Shown here: piece by piece, positions 34,813 to 43,334 of the stretch | How positions within the stretch are numbered: position 1 is the stretch's first letter | Layout: every line of letters begins with the position of its first letter | NCBI GenBank assembly: GCA_014801865.1 | Contig: JAAVDH010000018.1 | Location: 9,965 to 69,224 of the forward strand | Reading direction: 5' to 3' | Origin: Bacteroides sp. | GTDB taxonomy: Bacteria > Bacteroidota > Bacteroidia > Bacteroidales > Muribaculaceae | Length of the DNA stretch: 59,260 nucleotides | The notes under the pieces: model-generated | The model's input: the letters and a program-made list of their open reading frames with translations, nothing else | Told to the model about the DNA's origin: nothing | Databases searched by the model: none | Program-made: the position numbers and the translations under genes

Positions 34813-34850
34813 AGTCACATAGTGTCATGAGTTTATGATACTATGTGATT
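34813..34850 (+). promoter_or_regulatory. Hairpin upstream of trkH
   Basis: AGTCACATAGTGTCAT (34813-34828) can pair with 34835-34850 through 16 positions with two mismatches or wobbles around a 6-nt loop. It ends 31 bp before the trkH start and lacks a T-run, so a leader structure or protein-binding site is more likely than a terminator. No consensus promoter is visible between the MITE-like unit and trkH. Confidence 0.4.
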
Positions 34851-34881
34851 CAACACAATGATATCACTCTGACATCACTTT

Positions 34882-36756
34882 ATGAGGGATTTACGATACA
34901 TATTTCACCTGCTGCACAGGCGTGTACGGTGGTGGAAAAAGGATATTGAAAGCTTCAATATGCGCTTTTACACCTCTATGAAAGTCATGCAGACGGTTAT
35001 GTCTGCCGCAACATTCGTGTCGGCGGTATCGTTTCTCGTGCTCATACTCGTATACTATGGGTTTGACCATACGTCTACCGATCTGTTGTGGTTGCATCGT
35101 GCCGTCAGGGGAGTGCAGGGGGTATTTGTGGCCAACGTACTGTTGGCTATCATAACCTACCGTCGGCGAGAGACTAAGAATCTGATGGGCGAGCACAGGG
35201 TGATGAAATGTGTGGAGGCTGCCGTACTCCTCACTCTTGTGCCGCTACTATATCCGCGTCCCGCCCATCCTTGGATACCGTGGCTGGAGGCCGTCGTATA
35301 TAGCCGTTGGCTCACTTACGGGTCGCTTACTGTCTACTCTATGTTGTGTGTGAGCTACGGTGTGTCGCAGTTGCTTGGCCGACGCACCAATCCCTCGCTT
35401 ATGCTGTCGGGCAGCTTCCTGGTGTTTATCATCATTGGCTCCCTGCTTCTGATGCTCCCCAAATGCACTTACGGGTCGCTCAATTATATAGACGCCCTGT
35501 TCGTATCGACGAGTGCAGTGTGCATCACGGGACTTACTCCTATTGATGTGGCCACAACATTTACTCCTATGGGGCTTTTGGTGTTGGGTATGCTGATACA
35601 GATCGGCGCTTTGGGAGTACTGACATTTACCTGTTTTTTCGCCCTCTTCTTTACGGGCAATGCTTCTATTTATAATCAGATGATGCTGAAAGACGTGGTT
35701 TATTCGCGTTCGATGAGCAATCTCATGCCAACACTCCTCTATATACTTGGGTTTACACTCGTTGTTGAGGCCATCGGTGCGATAGCCATATTCATGTCTG
35801 TACACGACACCCTCGGGTTAACCCTCGAGGAAGAATTACTGTTTGCATCATTCAACTCTGTGTCGGCTTTCTGCAATGCCGGATTCAGTAATCTCCCGGG
35901 AGGACTTTCCAATCCTCTGCTACTTCACCATAATCAGTCGATATACTGGATAGTGAGTCTGCTCGTCATCAGTGGCAGTATAGGCTTCCCACTGTTGGTC
36001 AATGTCAAGGAGGCCCTGTTTAATACAGTCAGAAGTCATTGGCGTCATGACGCGAAGAAACGCCCTGTCAACAGGCTCGCACATAAGTTTGACATGAATA
36101 GCCGGGTAGTGGTCATCACCTTTGCGGCTCTGCTACTTGCGGGGACTGTATTCTTCTTCTTCAGCGAGAGTAACAATACTCTTCACGGCTTTACACCTAT
36201 GGAGAGAGTGACGCAGAGCGTATTCAACTCCGTAGTGCCCCGCAGTGCAGGATTCGCTTCCGTCGATCCTGCCTCATTCCTTGCGCCTACCATCATAGTC
36301 GTGATGTTCCTTATGTGGGTAGGCGGAGCATCGCAGTCCACCGGCGGCGGCGTCAAGGTCAATACCTTTGCGGCCGTGATGCTCAACCTCCGCGCCGTGA
36401 TACGCGGCCACAAGAGTGTAGTGGCGTTTCATCGTATCATTTCCCGCGGATCAATGCGTAGGGCCAATGCTGTTGTCACCTTTTCTATCGTGGCGTACCT
36501 TTTCTACGCTATCACGCTCCTACTGCTTGAGCCGGCTTTGCCTGTGCGTGCCCTGCTGTTTGAGAGTCTGTCGGCACTATTTACCGTCGGCTCCTCACTC
36601 GGTGTGACCGCTTCACTCGGAGTCTCCTCCAAGTTACTATTATGTACGGCCATGTTTATGGGTCGTGTAGGCGGTCTGTCGCTATTAATCGGTGTCACCG
36701 GCCACGCCTCCGATACTCAGGCACCGTATCCAGAGGATCATCTTATTATCAACTGA
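34882..36756 (+). CDS. TrkH-family potassium uptake channel subunit
   Basis: Inner-membrane K+ transporter subunit of 624 residues, longer than the usual 450-490 because of an N-terminal extension of about 170 residues with several helices. The TrkH/KtrB core holds four pore repeats with selectivity-filter glycines, seen in STSAVCITGLTPID, FNSVSAFCNAGFSN, FNSVVPRSAGFASVD and SALFTVGSSLGVT. The regulatory subunit TrkA is 22 bp downstream, so they are an operon. The upstream hairpin and MITE-like unit make its expression control worth attention. Confidence 0.92.
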   Translation: MRDLRYIFHLLHRRVRWWKKDIESFNMRFYTSMKVMQTVMSAATFVSAVSFLVLILVYYGFDHTSTDLLWLHRAVRGVQGVFVANVLLAIITYRRRETKNLMGEHRVMKCVEAAVLLTLVPLLYPRPAHPWIPWLEAVVYSRWLTYGSLTVYSMLCVSYGVSQLLGRRTNPSLMLSGSFLVFIIIGSLLLMLPKCTYGSLNYIDALFVSTSAVCITGLTPIDVATTFTPMGLLVLGMLIQIGALGVLTFTCFFALFFTGNASIYNQMMLKDVVYSRSMSNLMPTLLYILGFTLVVEAIGAIAIFMSVHDTLGLTLEEELLFASFNSVSAFCNAGFSNLPGGLSNPLLLHHNQSIYWIVSLLVISGSIGFPLLVNVKEALFNTVRSHWRHDAKKRPVNRLAHKFDMNSRVVVITFAALLLAGTVFFFFSESNNTLHGFTPMERVTQSVFNSVVPRSAGFASVDPASFLAPTIIVVMFLMWVGGASQSTGGGVKVNTFAAVMLNLRAVIRGHKSVVAFHRIISRGSMRRANAVVTFSIVAYLFYAITLLLLEPALPVRALLFESLSALFTVGSSLGVTASLGVSSKLLLCTAMFMGRVGGLSLLIGVTGHASDTQAPYPEDHLIIN

Positions 36757-36778
36757 TTTATTCCAACTCTAACTGCAC

Positions 36779-37483
36779 ATGCGTTATCTTATAATCGGAC
36801 TCGGTATCTATGGCTCGAATCTTGCCATTGATCTCACTAATATGGGCCATGACGTGATAGGAGCTGACAAGAACCCCTCATTGGTCGAGGCTATCAAGGA
36901 CAATATATCTACGGCATACATCATAGACTCTACCGACGAGGAATCACTCGGAATGTTGCCGCTCAAAAATGTTGACCTTGTGATAGTAGCAATCGGAGAA
37001 GACTTCGGAGCAAGTATCAAGACAGTGGCCTTGTTGAAAAAACTTGGTGTTAAGCATATCTTCGCCCGTGCCGTAGACTCCCTACATGAGTCGATACTCG
37101 AAGGGTTCAACGTTGACCGCATTCTTAATCCCGAACAACGGGCTGCATCCGACCTTGTCAACGAAATGAGCCTGGGATTCAATGTCGAGAGTATGTCGGT
37201 CGACGATGATGTCAGTATCGTGAAATTCAGGGCGCCGCAGGTCTTCGTAGGGCAGCTCTATGCCCGTCTCGACCTTGAAAAGGAATATGGTCTCAGGCTG
37301 CTGTCAGCCAGCCGTGCCGTGAAGAAAAACAATATACTGGGACTTACTCACGACGAATATTCACTGATAGATTTTGACGAATCACCCGACGCCGTTGTAG
37401 AAGCCGGGGACATGATGGTTTGCATGGGCGCGAAGAAGGCTTTCAGCAAGCTGTTCCGCCGCCTGAGCGAGAGTTTGCTGTAG
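36779..37483 (+). CDS. TrkA/KtrA-type regulatory subunit of the potassium channel
   Basis: Cytoplasmic nucleotide-binding gating subunit of 234 residues. An N-terminal RCK Rossmann domain (MRYLIIGLGIYGSNLAIDL with GxGxxG, and the acidic GADKNP that binds the ribose) is followed by a C-terminal TrkA_C domain (FNVESMSVDDDVSIVKFRAP, VEAGDMMVCMGAKKA). A single RCK unit means a KtrA-like octameric ring rather than the duplicated E. coli TrkA. It pairs with the TrkH gene. Confidence 0.92.
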   Translation: MRYLIIGLGIYGSNLAIDLTNMGHDVIGADKNPSLVEAIKDNISTAYIIDSTDEESLGMLPLKNVDLVIVAIGEDFGASIKTVALLKKLGVKHIFARAVDSLHESILEGFNVDRILNPEQRAASDLVNEMSLGFNVESMSVDDDVSIVKFRAPQVFVGQLYARLDLEKEYGLRLLSASRAVKKNNILGLTHDEYSLIDFDESPDAVVEAGDMMVCMGAKKAFSKLFRRLSESLL

Positions 37484-37573
37484 AGTACCGTCATCAGTCG
37501 GTAAATTCTCTAATCCGAGGCGTGAACAGGCGATGATAGCTGCGGAATGAATGGATTTTTGCTTAAATTGCAC

Positions 37574-37581
37574 TACCTTTG
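37574..37581 (+). promoter_or_regulatory. purT promoter, -7 box
   Basis: TACCTTTG matches TAnnTTTG and lies 30 nt before the chosen ATG. A TTTTTG at 37556-37561 is closer than the usual -33 spacing. Confidence 0.55.
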
Positions 37582-37610
37582 CAGAAACATTATTTCATCG
37601 TTCATTCCAA

Positions 37611-38795
37611 ATGGTAAAAATCGGATCTGTAATGACCCCCCGTGGTGTCAAGGCATTGCTGCTCGGCAGCGGAGAGTTAGGTAAAGAGGTAGCCATCGAG
37701 CTTCAGCGCTATGGTGTGGAAGTGATAGCTTGTGACCGCTACGCCAATGCTCCCGCCATGCAGATAGCCCATCGTAGCTACGTGTTTAATATGCTTGACG
37801 CTGCAGAACTGCGCAGAGTGGTTGAGCTCGAAAGACCTGATCATATCATTCCAGAGGTAGAGGCTATAGCTACTCCCGCTCTCGTTGAGCTTGAGAAGGA
37901 AGGCTATAACGTGACTCCTACCGCACGTGCCGCATGGCTCACTATGAACCGTGAGGGTATACGCCGCCTCGCTGCCGAGGAACTCGGACTTCCCACATCA
38001 CCCTATCGCTTCGCCTCAACACGTGAGGAGTTTGACGAGGCAGTGCGCGCCATAGGTTGCCCCTGTGTAGTTAAACCCGTGATGAGTTCATCGGGTCACG
38101 GCCAGAGCGTGTGTCGCACCGAGGAGGATATCGAGCGTTGTTGGAAGATTGCTCAGGAAGGCGGTCGTGCAGGTGCCGGACGAGTTATAGTGGAGGGTTT
38201 CGTAGACTTTGACTATGAGATAACCCTTCTGACGGTACGTAGCTGTTCGGGTACAACATTCTGCGAGCCTATCGGCCATATACAGGTTGACGGAGACTAC
38301 CGCGAGTCATGGCAGCCTCAGCCCATGACCGATACCGCGATCGAGAAGGCGCGTGATATAGCCCGCAAGATAACAGATGCGCTTGGCGGCTACGGTATCT
38401 TCGGAGTGGAAATGTTTATCAAGGGCGACGATGTGATATTCAGCGAAGTATCTCCCCGTCCTCATGATACAGGTATGGTGACCATGATATCTCAGGACCT
38501 CAGCGAATTCGGACTTCATGCACGTGCTCTGCTCGGGCTGCCCGTGCCTGAAATTCGTTTCTACGGCCCCTCGGCTTCGCGTGCCGTAGTGGTAGAGGGC
38601 GATACCGATTGCGTAGAGATGACCAATCTCGAACGCGTGCTTGAAGAACCCGGCACACAGATGCGTATATTCGGTAAGCCCGAAGTGCGTGGTCATCGCC
38701 GCATGGGTGTGATTCTTGCTACCGCCGACACTCTTGACGAAGCTCGCGCCAAGGCGCTCCGTGCTTACGAAAAGCTTGACGTAAAGATCTACTAA
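37611..38795 (+). CDS. purT: Formate-dependent phosphoribosylglycinamide formyltransferase
   Basis: ATP-grasp enzyme making formyl-GAR from formate and ATP in purine synthesis. The protein has 394 residues from ATG 37611; an upstream in-frame ATG at 37551 lies before the promoter box and is rejected. Motifs include the N-terminal [22 protein letters not shown], the ATP-grasp core ([24 protein letters not shown]), [29 protein letters not shown] with metal ligands, and the C-terminal [16 protein letters not shown]. It depends on free formate, fitting a fermentative anaerobe. Confidence 0.95.
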   Translation: MVKIGSVMTPRGVKALLLGSGELGKEVAIELQRYGVEVIACDRYANAPAMQIAHRSYVFNMLDAAELRRVVELERPDHIIPEVEAIATPALVELEKEGYNVTPTARAAWLTMNREGIRRLAAEELGLPTSPYRFASTREEFDEAVRAIGCPCVVKPVMSSSGHGQSVCRTEEDIERCWKIAQEGGRAGAGRVIVEGFVDFDYEITLLTVRSCSGTTFCEPIGHIQVDGDYRESWQPQPMTDTAIEKARDIARKITDALGGYGIFGVEMFIKGDDVIFSEVSPRPHDTGMVTMISQDLSEFGLHARALLGLPVPEIRFYGPSASRAVVVEGDTDCVEMTNLERVLEEPGTQMRIFGKPEVRGHRRMGVILATADTLDEARAKALRAYEKLDVKIY

Positions 38796-38842
38796 TCCTC
38801 CGAATAATTTCCCTCTGATAATATATATATGAGGATAACAGA

Positions 38843-38878
38843 ATTAGGCCGTGTGTCATAACCGACGCACGGCCTAAT
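38843..38878. terminator. Bidirectional terminator between purT and cinA (recurrent type)
   Basis: A stem starting ATTAGGCCGTGTGTC (38843-38857) closes at 38864-38878 with one wobble. The flanks are AT-rich on both sides, so it can serve the convergent purT and cinA genes. Same core as 6318-6349 and 46345-46377. Confidence 0.8.
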
Positions 38879-38947
38879 ATATTTTACTGATATAGGTAGA
38901 GCCAAATGCAGAGCCTATATCAGGGCTTGTTTTCAGAATATATGGGG

Positions 38948-39433
38948 CTATTTAATCAGTTCGAGCTGCCTGAGAGCCATCGTGATTACGTGGCCGGTAG
39001 TGGCTTCAATCACCTCGCTGCGTGAGCCGTCGAATCGTACCACCTCGGAAACGACTCCGAGCGGAGAGGCCACGGCCATCCACACCGTGCCGACAGGTTT
39101 GTCGGAGGTGCCGCCTCCGGGTCCGGCGATACCACTCGTGGCCAATGTAAGGTCTGCTCCGGTGAGAGCCTTGACTCCGAGAGCCATCTGCTCTACGACC
39201 GCGCGGCTGACAGCGCCGTATTGCTCTATGTCCGCGGGATTGACATTAAGCACGCGCTCCTTTACGCTATTGTGGTATGACACCACACCCCCTAACATTG
39301 CCGAGGATGAGCCGGGGATGAGGGTGATATGATGAGCAATATTACCTCCGGTGCAGCTTTCAGCTGTGGCTACTGTGAGGCCGAGTTTTCCGAGTCGGTC
39401 AAGCAGCGTTGTGGCGAGTTGGTTAAGGTCCAT
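38948..39433 (-). CDS. CinA C-terminal-domain protein, nicotinamide-nucleotide amidase (PncC)
   Basis: Deamidates nicotinamide mononucleotide in NAD recycling. The 161-residue protein is only the amidase domain, without the N-terminal molybdopterin-binding-like part of full CinA. Motifs include LTVATAESCTGGNIAHHIT (catalytic Ser region), GGVVSYHNSVKERVLNV, and TSGIAGPGGGTSDKPVGTVWMA. The ATG at 39433 matches the family start. It follows tsaD by 32 bp on the same strand and probably shares its promoter. Confidence 0.9.
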   Translation of the reverse strand: MDLNQLATTLLDRLGKLGLTVATAESCTGGNIAHHITLIPGSSSAMLGGVVSYHNSVKERVLNVNPADIEQYGAVSRAVVEQMALGVKALTGADLTLATSGIAGPGGGTSDKPVGTVWMAVASPLGVVSEVVRFDGSRSEVIEATTGHVITMALRQLELIK

Positions 39434-39465
39434 GATTGTAGCGGATGAAGTAAACACACTCTTAA

Positions 39466-40491
39466 TCAGACAGTAACTCGGGCATAAGGCACCTCGTCAT
39501 AGCGACAGAACTGTCGGTCGAGATATTTGTAATAACCGGCTATGGCTACCATGGCCGCATTGTCGGTGGTGAACGAACGTTCGGGTATGAAGGCTGTCAG
39601 GCCGTGGCGCTGACAATACTCCTCCACAGCTTTGCGCACACCTGAGTTGGCTGACACACCGCCACCGATAGCCACGGTCTTGACTCCGGTCTGCTTGACG
39701 GCTTTGTCGAGTTTATCAATAAGTATGTCGATGATGGTCTTTTGAAGCGAAGCGGCCAGATCGGCACGATTCTTTTCGATAAAATCAGAATCTTCTTTGA
39801 GATTGTCGCGCAGGGTGTATAAAAATGATGTCTTAAGGCCACTGAAACTGTAGTCAAGTCCGGGTATGCGCGGACGGGCGAACTTAAATGCCGTAGGGTT
39901 ACCCTCAGCTGCCAGGCGGTCAATGTGTGGTCCTCCGGGATAGGGGAGCCCCATCACTTTGGCACACTTGTCAAATGCCTCGCCGGCGGCATCGTCGATA
40001 GTCTTGCCCAGAATCTCCATGTCGTTGTAATTGCGCACGAGAATTATCTGACTGTTGCCTCCGGATATTAGCAGGCAGAGGAAGGGGTATTCGGGTACAC
40101 TGTCATCGGCCTTGCGAAGTATGAAGTGGCTGAGCACGTGGCCGTGGAGATGGTTGACATCTACGATAGGTATGCGCAGACCCAGCGACATGCCCTTGGC
40201 AAAGGAAGTGCCTACGAGGAGCGACCCTAACAGTCCGGGACCGCGGGTAAAGGCTATGGCGCTAAGCTGATGTTTGTCAATGCCGGCACGTGATAGGGCG
40301 GCGGAGACTACAGGTACAATATTCTGCTGATGTGCCCTCGAGGCCAGTTCGGGAACTACGCCACCATATTCTTCGTGTACGCTTTGTGATGCTATAACGT
40401 TGGACAGCAATACACCATCGGAGATGACGGCTGCCGAAGTATCGTCACACGACGACTCTATGCCGAGAATTATTACAGGTTTGTCATTCAT
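39466..40491 (-). CDS. tsaD: tRNA N6-adenosine threonylcarbamoyltransferase
   Basis: Transfers threonylcarbamoyl to A37 of ANN-decoding tRNAs. The protein has 341 residues from ATG 40491 (MNDKPVIILGIESSCDDTS); long upstream reading in this frame crosses typA and is spurious. ASKHA-fold motifs: GIESSCDDTSAA, the metal-binding VNHLHGHVLSH, LLISGGNSQI, GEAFDKCAKVMGLPYPGG and AIGGGVSANSGVR. Co-encoded in the window with the threonylcarbamoyl-AMP synthase at 22.2 kb. Divergent from typA with mirrored promoters. Confidence 0.96.
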   Translation of the reverse strand: MNDKPVIILGIESSCDDTSAAVISDGVLLSNVIASQSVHEEYGGVVPELASRAHQQNIVPVVSAALSRAGIDKHQLSAIAFTRGPGLLGSLLVGTSFAKGMSLGLRIPIVDVNHLHGHVLSHFILRKADDSVPEYPFLCLLISGGNSQIILVRNYNDMEILGKTIDDAAGEAFDKCAKVMGLPYPGGPHIDRLAAEGNPTAFKFARPRIPGLDYSFSGLKTSFLYTLRDNLKEDSDFIEKNRADLAASLQKTIIDILIDKLDKAVKQTGVKTVAIGGGVSANSGVRKAVEEYCQRHGLTAFIPERSFTTDNAAMVAIAGYYKYLDRQFCRYDEVPYARVTV

Positions 40492-40553
40492 CTTTACTGC
40501 TGGTTTACTGCGGGAATTCTGAGGACTGCTGTCATGCGTCCTCTCCAAGTGTG

Positions 40554-40602
40554 CAAAGATAGTCAAAAGCAATGGGAGTTTGGTAAAAAAGCCGTAACTT
40601 TG
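40554..40602. promoter_or_regulatory. Back-to-back divergent promoters of tsaD and typA
   Basis: The minus-strand -7 box TATCTTTG (40554-40561) serves tsaD and the plus-strand TAACTTTG (40595-40602) serves typA. Both are followed by GCAC, so GTGCAAAG and CTTTGCAC form an inverted repeat with 33 bp between the boxes. The -33 regions overlap, which could couple the two genes. Confidence 0.6.
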
Positions 40603-40632
40603 CACCCTGAAAATAGCAGACGAGATAATAAT

Positions 40633-42429
40633 ATGCAGAATATCCGCAACATTGCCATCATAGCCCACGTGGACCATGGTAAGACCACATTGGTTGATAA
40701 GATGCTTCTGGCCGGTCATCTCTTTCGCGAAAACCAGCAGACCGGTGAACTTATCCTTGACAACAATGACCTCGAGCGTGAGCGTGGCATAACCATCCTC
40801 TCCAAGAACGTTTCCATCAATTACAAAGGACACAAAATCAATATCATTGACACTCCGGGACACGCCGACTTCGGCGGCGAGGTAGAGCGAGTGCTCAATA
40901 TGGCCGACGGCTGTCTGCTGCTGGTCGATGCCTTTGAGGGACCGATGCCCCAGACACGCTTCGTGCTTCAGAAAGCTATTCAGATGGGACTCAAGCCCGT
41001 GGTGGTTATCAATAAGGTTGACAAACCCAATTGCCGTCCCGATGAGGTGCAGGAGATGGTGTTTGACCTTATGTTCAATCTTGACGCTACGGAAGATCAG
41101 CTTGACTTCCCCACAGTATACGGTTCGGCCAAGCAGGGCTGGATGAGTACCGACTGGAAGACTCCCACAGAGGATATCACAGCCGTGCTTGACGCTATCA
41201 TCGAACATATCCCCGCACCTGTCACCATCGAGGGCCCGGCCCAGATGCTGATAACCTCGCTTGACTTCTCAAGCTATGTGGGACGTATAGCCGTAGGTCG
41301 TGTTCATCGCGGCGAATTGCGCGAGGGCATGGACATCGTGCTCTGCAAGAAGGACGGCTCTACCGTTAAGCAGCGCATCAAGGAGTTGCACGTGTTTGAA
41401 GGCATGGGACGTAAGCGTGTCGAGAGTGTGTCAAGCGGTGATATCTGCGCCCTTGTAGGTATCGAAGGATTTGAAATCGGCGACACTGTGGCCGATGCTG
41501 CCAATCCTGAGCCCCTGCCACGTATAGCCATTGACGAGCCTACAATGTCAATGACCTTCACTATTAATGACAGCCCCTTCTTCGGACGCGACGGAAAGTA
41601 TGTGACCTCACGCCATATCGCAGAACGTCTTACCCGTGAGCTTGACCGTAATCTCGCTCTGAGAGTCGCAAAGGCCGACAATGAGGATGTCTGGACTGTG
41701 TTCGGACGCGGTGTGCTCCACCTCTCCGTGCTTATCGAGACAATGCGTCGTGAGGGCTATGAGCTTCAGGTAGGTCAGCCTCAGGTAATCATCAAGGAGA
41801 TAGATGGCGTTAAGTGCGAGCCTGTCGAACTGCTCACCATAAACGTACCTGAGGAATATTCCTCAAAGATGATAGATATGGTCACCCGTCGTAAGGGCGA
41901 TCTCGTGTCGATGACCACTCAGAACGACCGTGTGCACATGGAATTCCACATCCCCTCACGCGGTATTATCGGTCTGCGCAACAATGTGCTCACCGCTTCG
42001 GCTGGTGAGGCCATCATGGCTCACCGCTTCCTCGACTATCAGCCTTGGAAGGGCGATATCGAACGTCGTACCAACGGTTCACTCATAGCCATGGAGAGCG
42101 GCACAGCTTACGCCTACGCTATTGACAAACTTCAGGACCGTGGCCGCTTCTTCATCTTCCCTCAGGAGGAAGTTTATGCCGGTCAGGTAGTGGGCGAAAA
42201 CGCCAAGGACAACGATATCGTGGTAAACGTCACCAAGTCAAAGAAACTCACGAATATGCGTGCTTCGGGTGCTGACGACAAGGCACGTATCATACCTCCC
42301 GTAGTATTCTCGCTTGAGGAAGCTCTGGAGTATATCAAGGGTGATGAATATGTAGAAGTAACCCCCAATCATATACGTCTGCGCAAGATAATCCTTGACG
42401 AACTTGAGCGCAAGAGAGCCAATAAGTAA
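40633..42429 (+). CDS. typA: Ribosome-associated GTPase TypA/BipA
   Basis: Translational GTPase of the EF-G family, active in stress and ribosome assembly. The protein has 598 residues from ATG 40633, which agrees with the family start [21 protein letters not shown]-motifs: AHVDHGKT (G1), RERGITI (G2), DTPGHADF (G3), NKVDKP (G4). Downstream come the domain II barrel, EF-G-like domains III and V, and the BipA-specific C-terminal domain ([27 protein letters not shown] split over two strands). Ends in a strong 14-bp stem terminator. Confidence 0.97.
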   Translation: MQNIRNIAIIAHVDHGKTTLVDKMLLAGHLFRENQQTGELILDNNDLERERGITILSKNVSINYKGHKINIIDTPGHADFGGEVERVLNMADGCLLLVDAFEGPMPQTRFVLQKAIQMGLKPVVVINKVDKPNCRPDEVQEMVFDLMFNLDATEDQLDFPTVYGSAKQGWMSTDWKTPTEDITAVLDAIIEHIPAPVTIEGPAQMLITSLDFSSYVGRIAVGRVHRGELREGMDIVLCKKDGSTVKQRIKELHVFEGMGRKRVESVSSGDICALVGIEGFEIGDTVADAANPEPLPRIAIDEPTMSMTFTINDSPFFGRDGKYVTSRHIAERLTRELDRNLALRVAKADNEDVWTVFGRGVLHLSVLIETMRREGYELQVGQPQVIIKEIDGVKCEPVELLTINVPEEYSSKMIDMVTRRKGDLVSMTTQNDRVHMEFHIPSRGIIGLRNNVLTASAGEAIMAHRFLDYQPWKGDIERRTNGSLIAMESGTAYAYAIDKLQDRGRFFIFPQEEVYAGQVVGENAKDNDIVVNVTKSKKLTNMRASGADDKARIIPPVVFSLEEALEYIKGDEYVEVTPNHIRLRKIILDELERKRANK

Positions 42430-42455
42430 AGAAAGTGCAATAGCCAGATAAAGCG

Positions 42456-42490
42456 CCCGGGGCTGCATCATTATTAGATGCAGCCCCGGG
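42456..42490 (+). terminator. typA terminator
   Basis: A 14-bp stem CCCGGGGCTGCATC (42456-42469) / GATGCAGCCCCGGG (42477-42490) has a 7-nt loop. There is no strong U-tract after it. Confidence 0.75.
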
Positions 42491-42545
42491 TAGTATATCG
42501 GGTAGTATATAAGGCTGTACGCAATAGCTTACAGGAGCTTACAGG
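42488..42545. repeat. Two short tandem duplications at the HAD gene 3' end
   Basis: A 12-bp unit GGGTAGTATAT(C/A) is repeated at 42488-42499 and 42500-42511, and AGCTTACAGG is repeated at 42526-42535 and 42536-42545. The second duplication includes the HAD stop codon, so a second in-frame-looking TAA follows it. Confidence 0.6.
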
Positions 42546-43144
42546 CAGTCAACTACCACATCGCACATAGGCGTAATCCTATCGGCCGGATATGTAGTGG
42601 CTATGCCGATGACTTTAGCTCCGGATGCGCGTCCGGCTTTGAGCCCCTGCATGGAGTCCTCGAAGACGTAACATTCCTTCGGATCAACTCCGAGCGCTTC
42701 GGCTGCGAGGAGGTAGCCCTGGGGATCGGGCTTCGAACGTGTCACCTTTGTGGCGTCAATGATGACGTCAAATCGTGGCAGCAGATCAGGATGCTGTGCG
42801 CTCAGTTTGGCCATCTTCTTATCATCACTACTGGTGACAAGGGCTATAGGCACATTATTGGCACGAAGATAGTCAAGATATTCTATGGCACCGGGGTAGG
42901 GGGTGAAACGCATGTTAGCCTCGAATTCCCAGATGTCGTGGCACAGTTGCTCGCGGTCTTCTTCAGGAAACATCTCCATAATCAGTTTAAGGGTCATTCC
43001 CTTGATGGCGAGTCCGAAGGGGCGGTCAGGCATATTGTATTTTTCTCCTATCTCGTCCCAGAAGAGACTGTAGAGGCGTTCGCTGTCGATAATTACCCCG
43101 TCGAGATCAAAAAGAGCTCCGGCAGGCAGTGGTAGATTAATCAT
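42539..43144 (-). CDS. HAD-superfamily phosphatase (beta-phosphoglucomutase-like)
   Basis: Cytosolic haloacid-dehalogenase-type hydrolase of 201 residues from ATG 43144. HAD motif I is GALFDLDGVIIDSERL with the nucleophile Asp, followed by an alpha-helical cap; motif II is IALVTSSDD, motif III includes KPDPQGYL, and motif IV is CYVFEDSMQGLKAGRASG. It could be a sugar-phosphate phosphatase or phosphomutase; the substrate is not evident. A farther start at 43219 would run through the MITE-like end repeat and is rejected. Divergent from the MATE gene. Confidence 0.88.
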   Translation of the reverse strand: MINLPLPAGALFDLDGVIIDSERLYSLFWDEIGEKYNMPDRPFGLAIKGMTLKLIMEMFPEEDREQLCHDIWEFEANMRFTPYPGAIEYLDYLRANNVPIALVTSSDDKKMAKLSAQHPDLLPRFDVIIDATKVTRSKPDPQGYLLAAEALGVDPKECYVFEDSMQGLKAGRASGAKVIGIATTYPADRITPMCDVVVDCL

Positions 43145-43208
43145 TTTTAATGGTTTTTGTGTTATAAAGTCAGACAAGGCTTTATAATGTATGCGGCCTA
43201 AAAGAGCA

Positions 43209-43228
43209 TTTAAATCCAAACACTCTCT
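43209..43228 (-). repeat. Solitary copy of the MITE-like terminal repeat
   Basis: Nineteen of 20 bases match the terminal repeat at 34748-34767 (TTTAAATCCAAACACTCTCT). No partner end is visible nearby, so it is a truncated remnant or a solo end. It lies in the leader of the HAD gene. Confidence 0.55.
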
Positions 43229-43283
43229 AAGTCAAACGGCATTTTCTTGCTTTACTTCGCATTATAAAAATTTATTCTGTCGC

Positions 43284-43316
43284 CTAACTTTGTTTGTGGC
43301 AAAGTTAGTAAATTTG
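43284..43316. promoter_or_regulatory. Face-to-face -7 boxes between HAD and MATE genes
   Basis: CTAACTTTG (43284-43292), 7 nt and CAAAGTTAG (43300-43308) form a perfect palindrome of two -7 boxes, plus-strand TAACTTTG and minus-strand TAACTTTG, pointing at each other. A further plus-strand -7 box TAAATTTG follows at 43309-43316, 18 nt before the MATE ATG. The left-going box would serve the HAD gene. Confidence 0.5.
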
Positions 43317-43334
43317 TGAATCCCCTCATCACCT

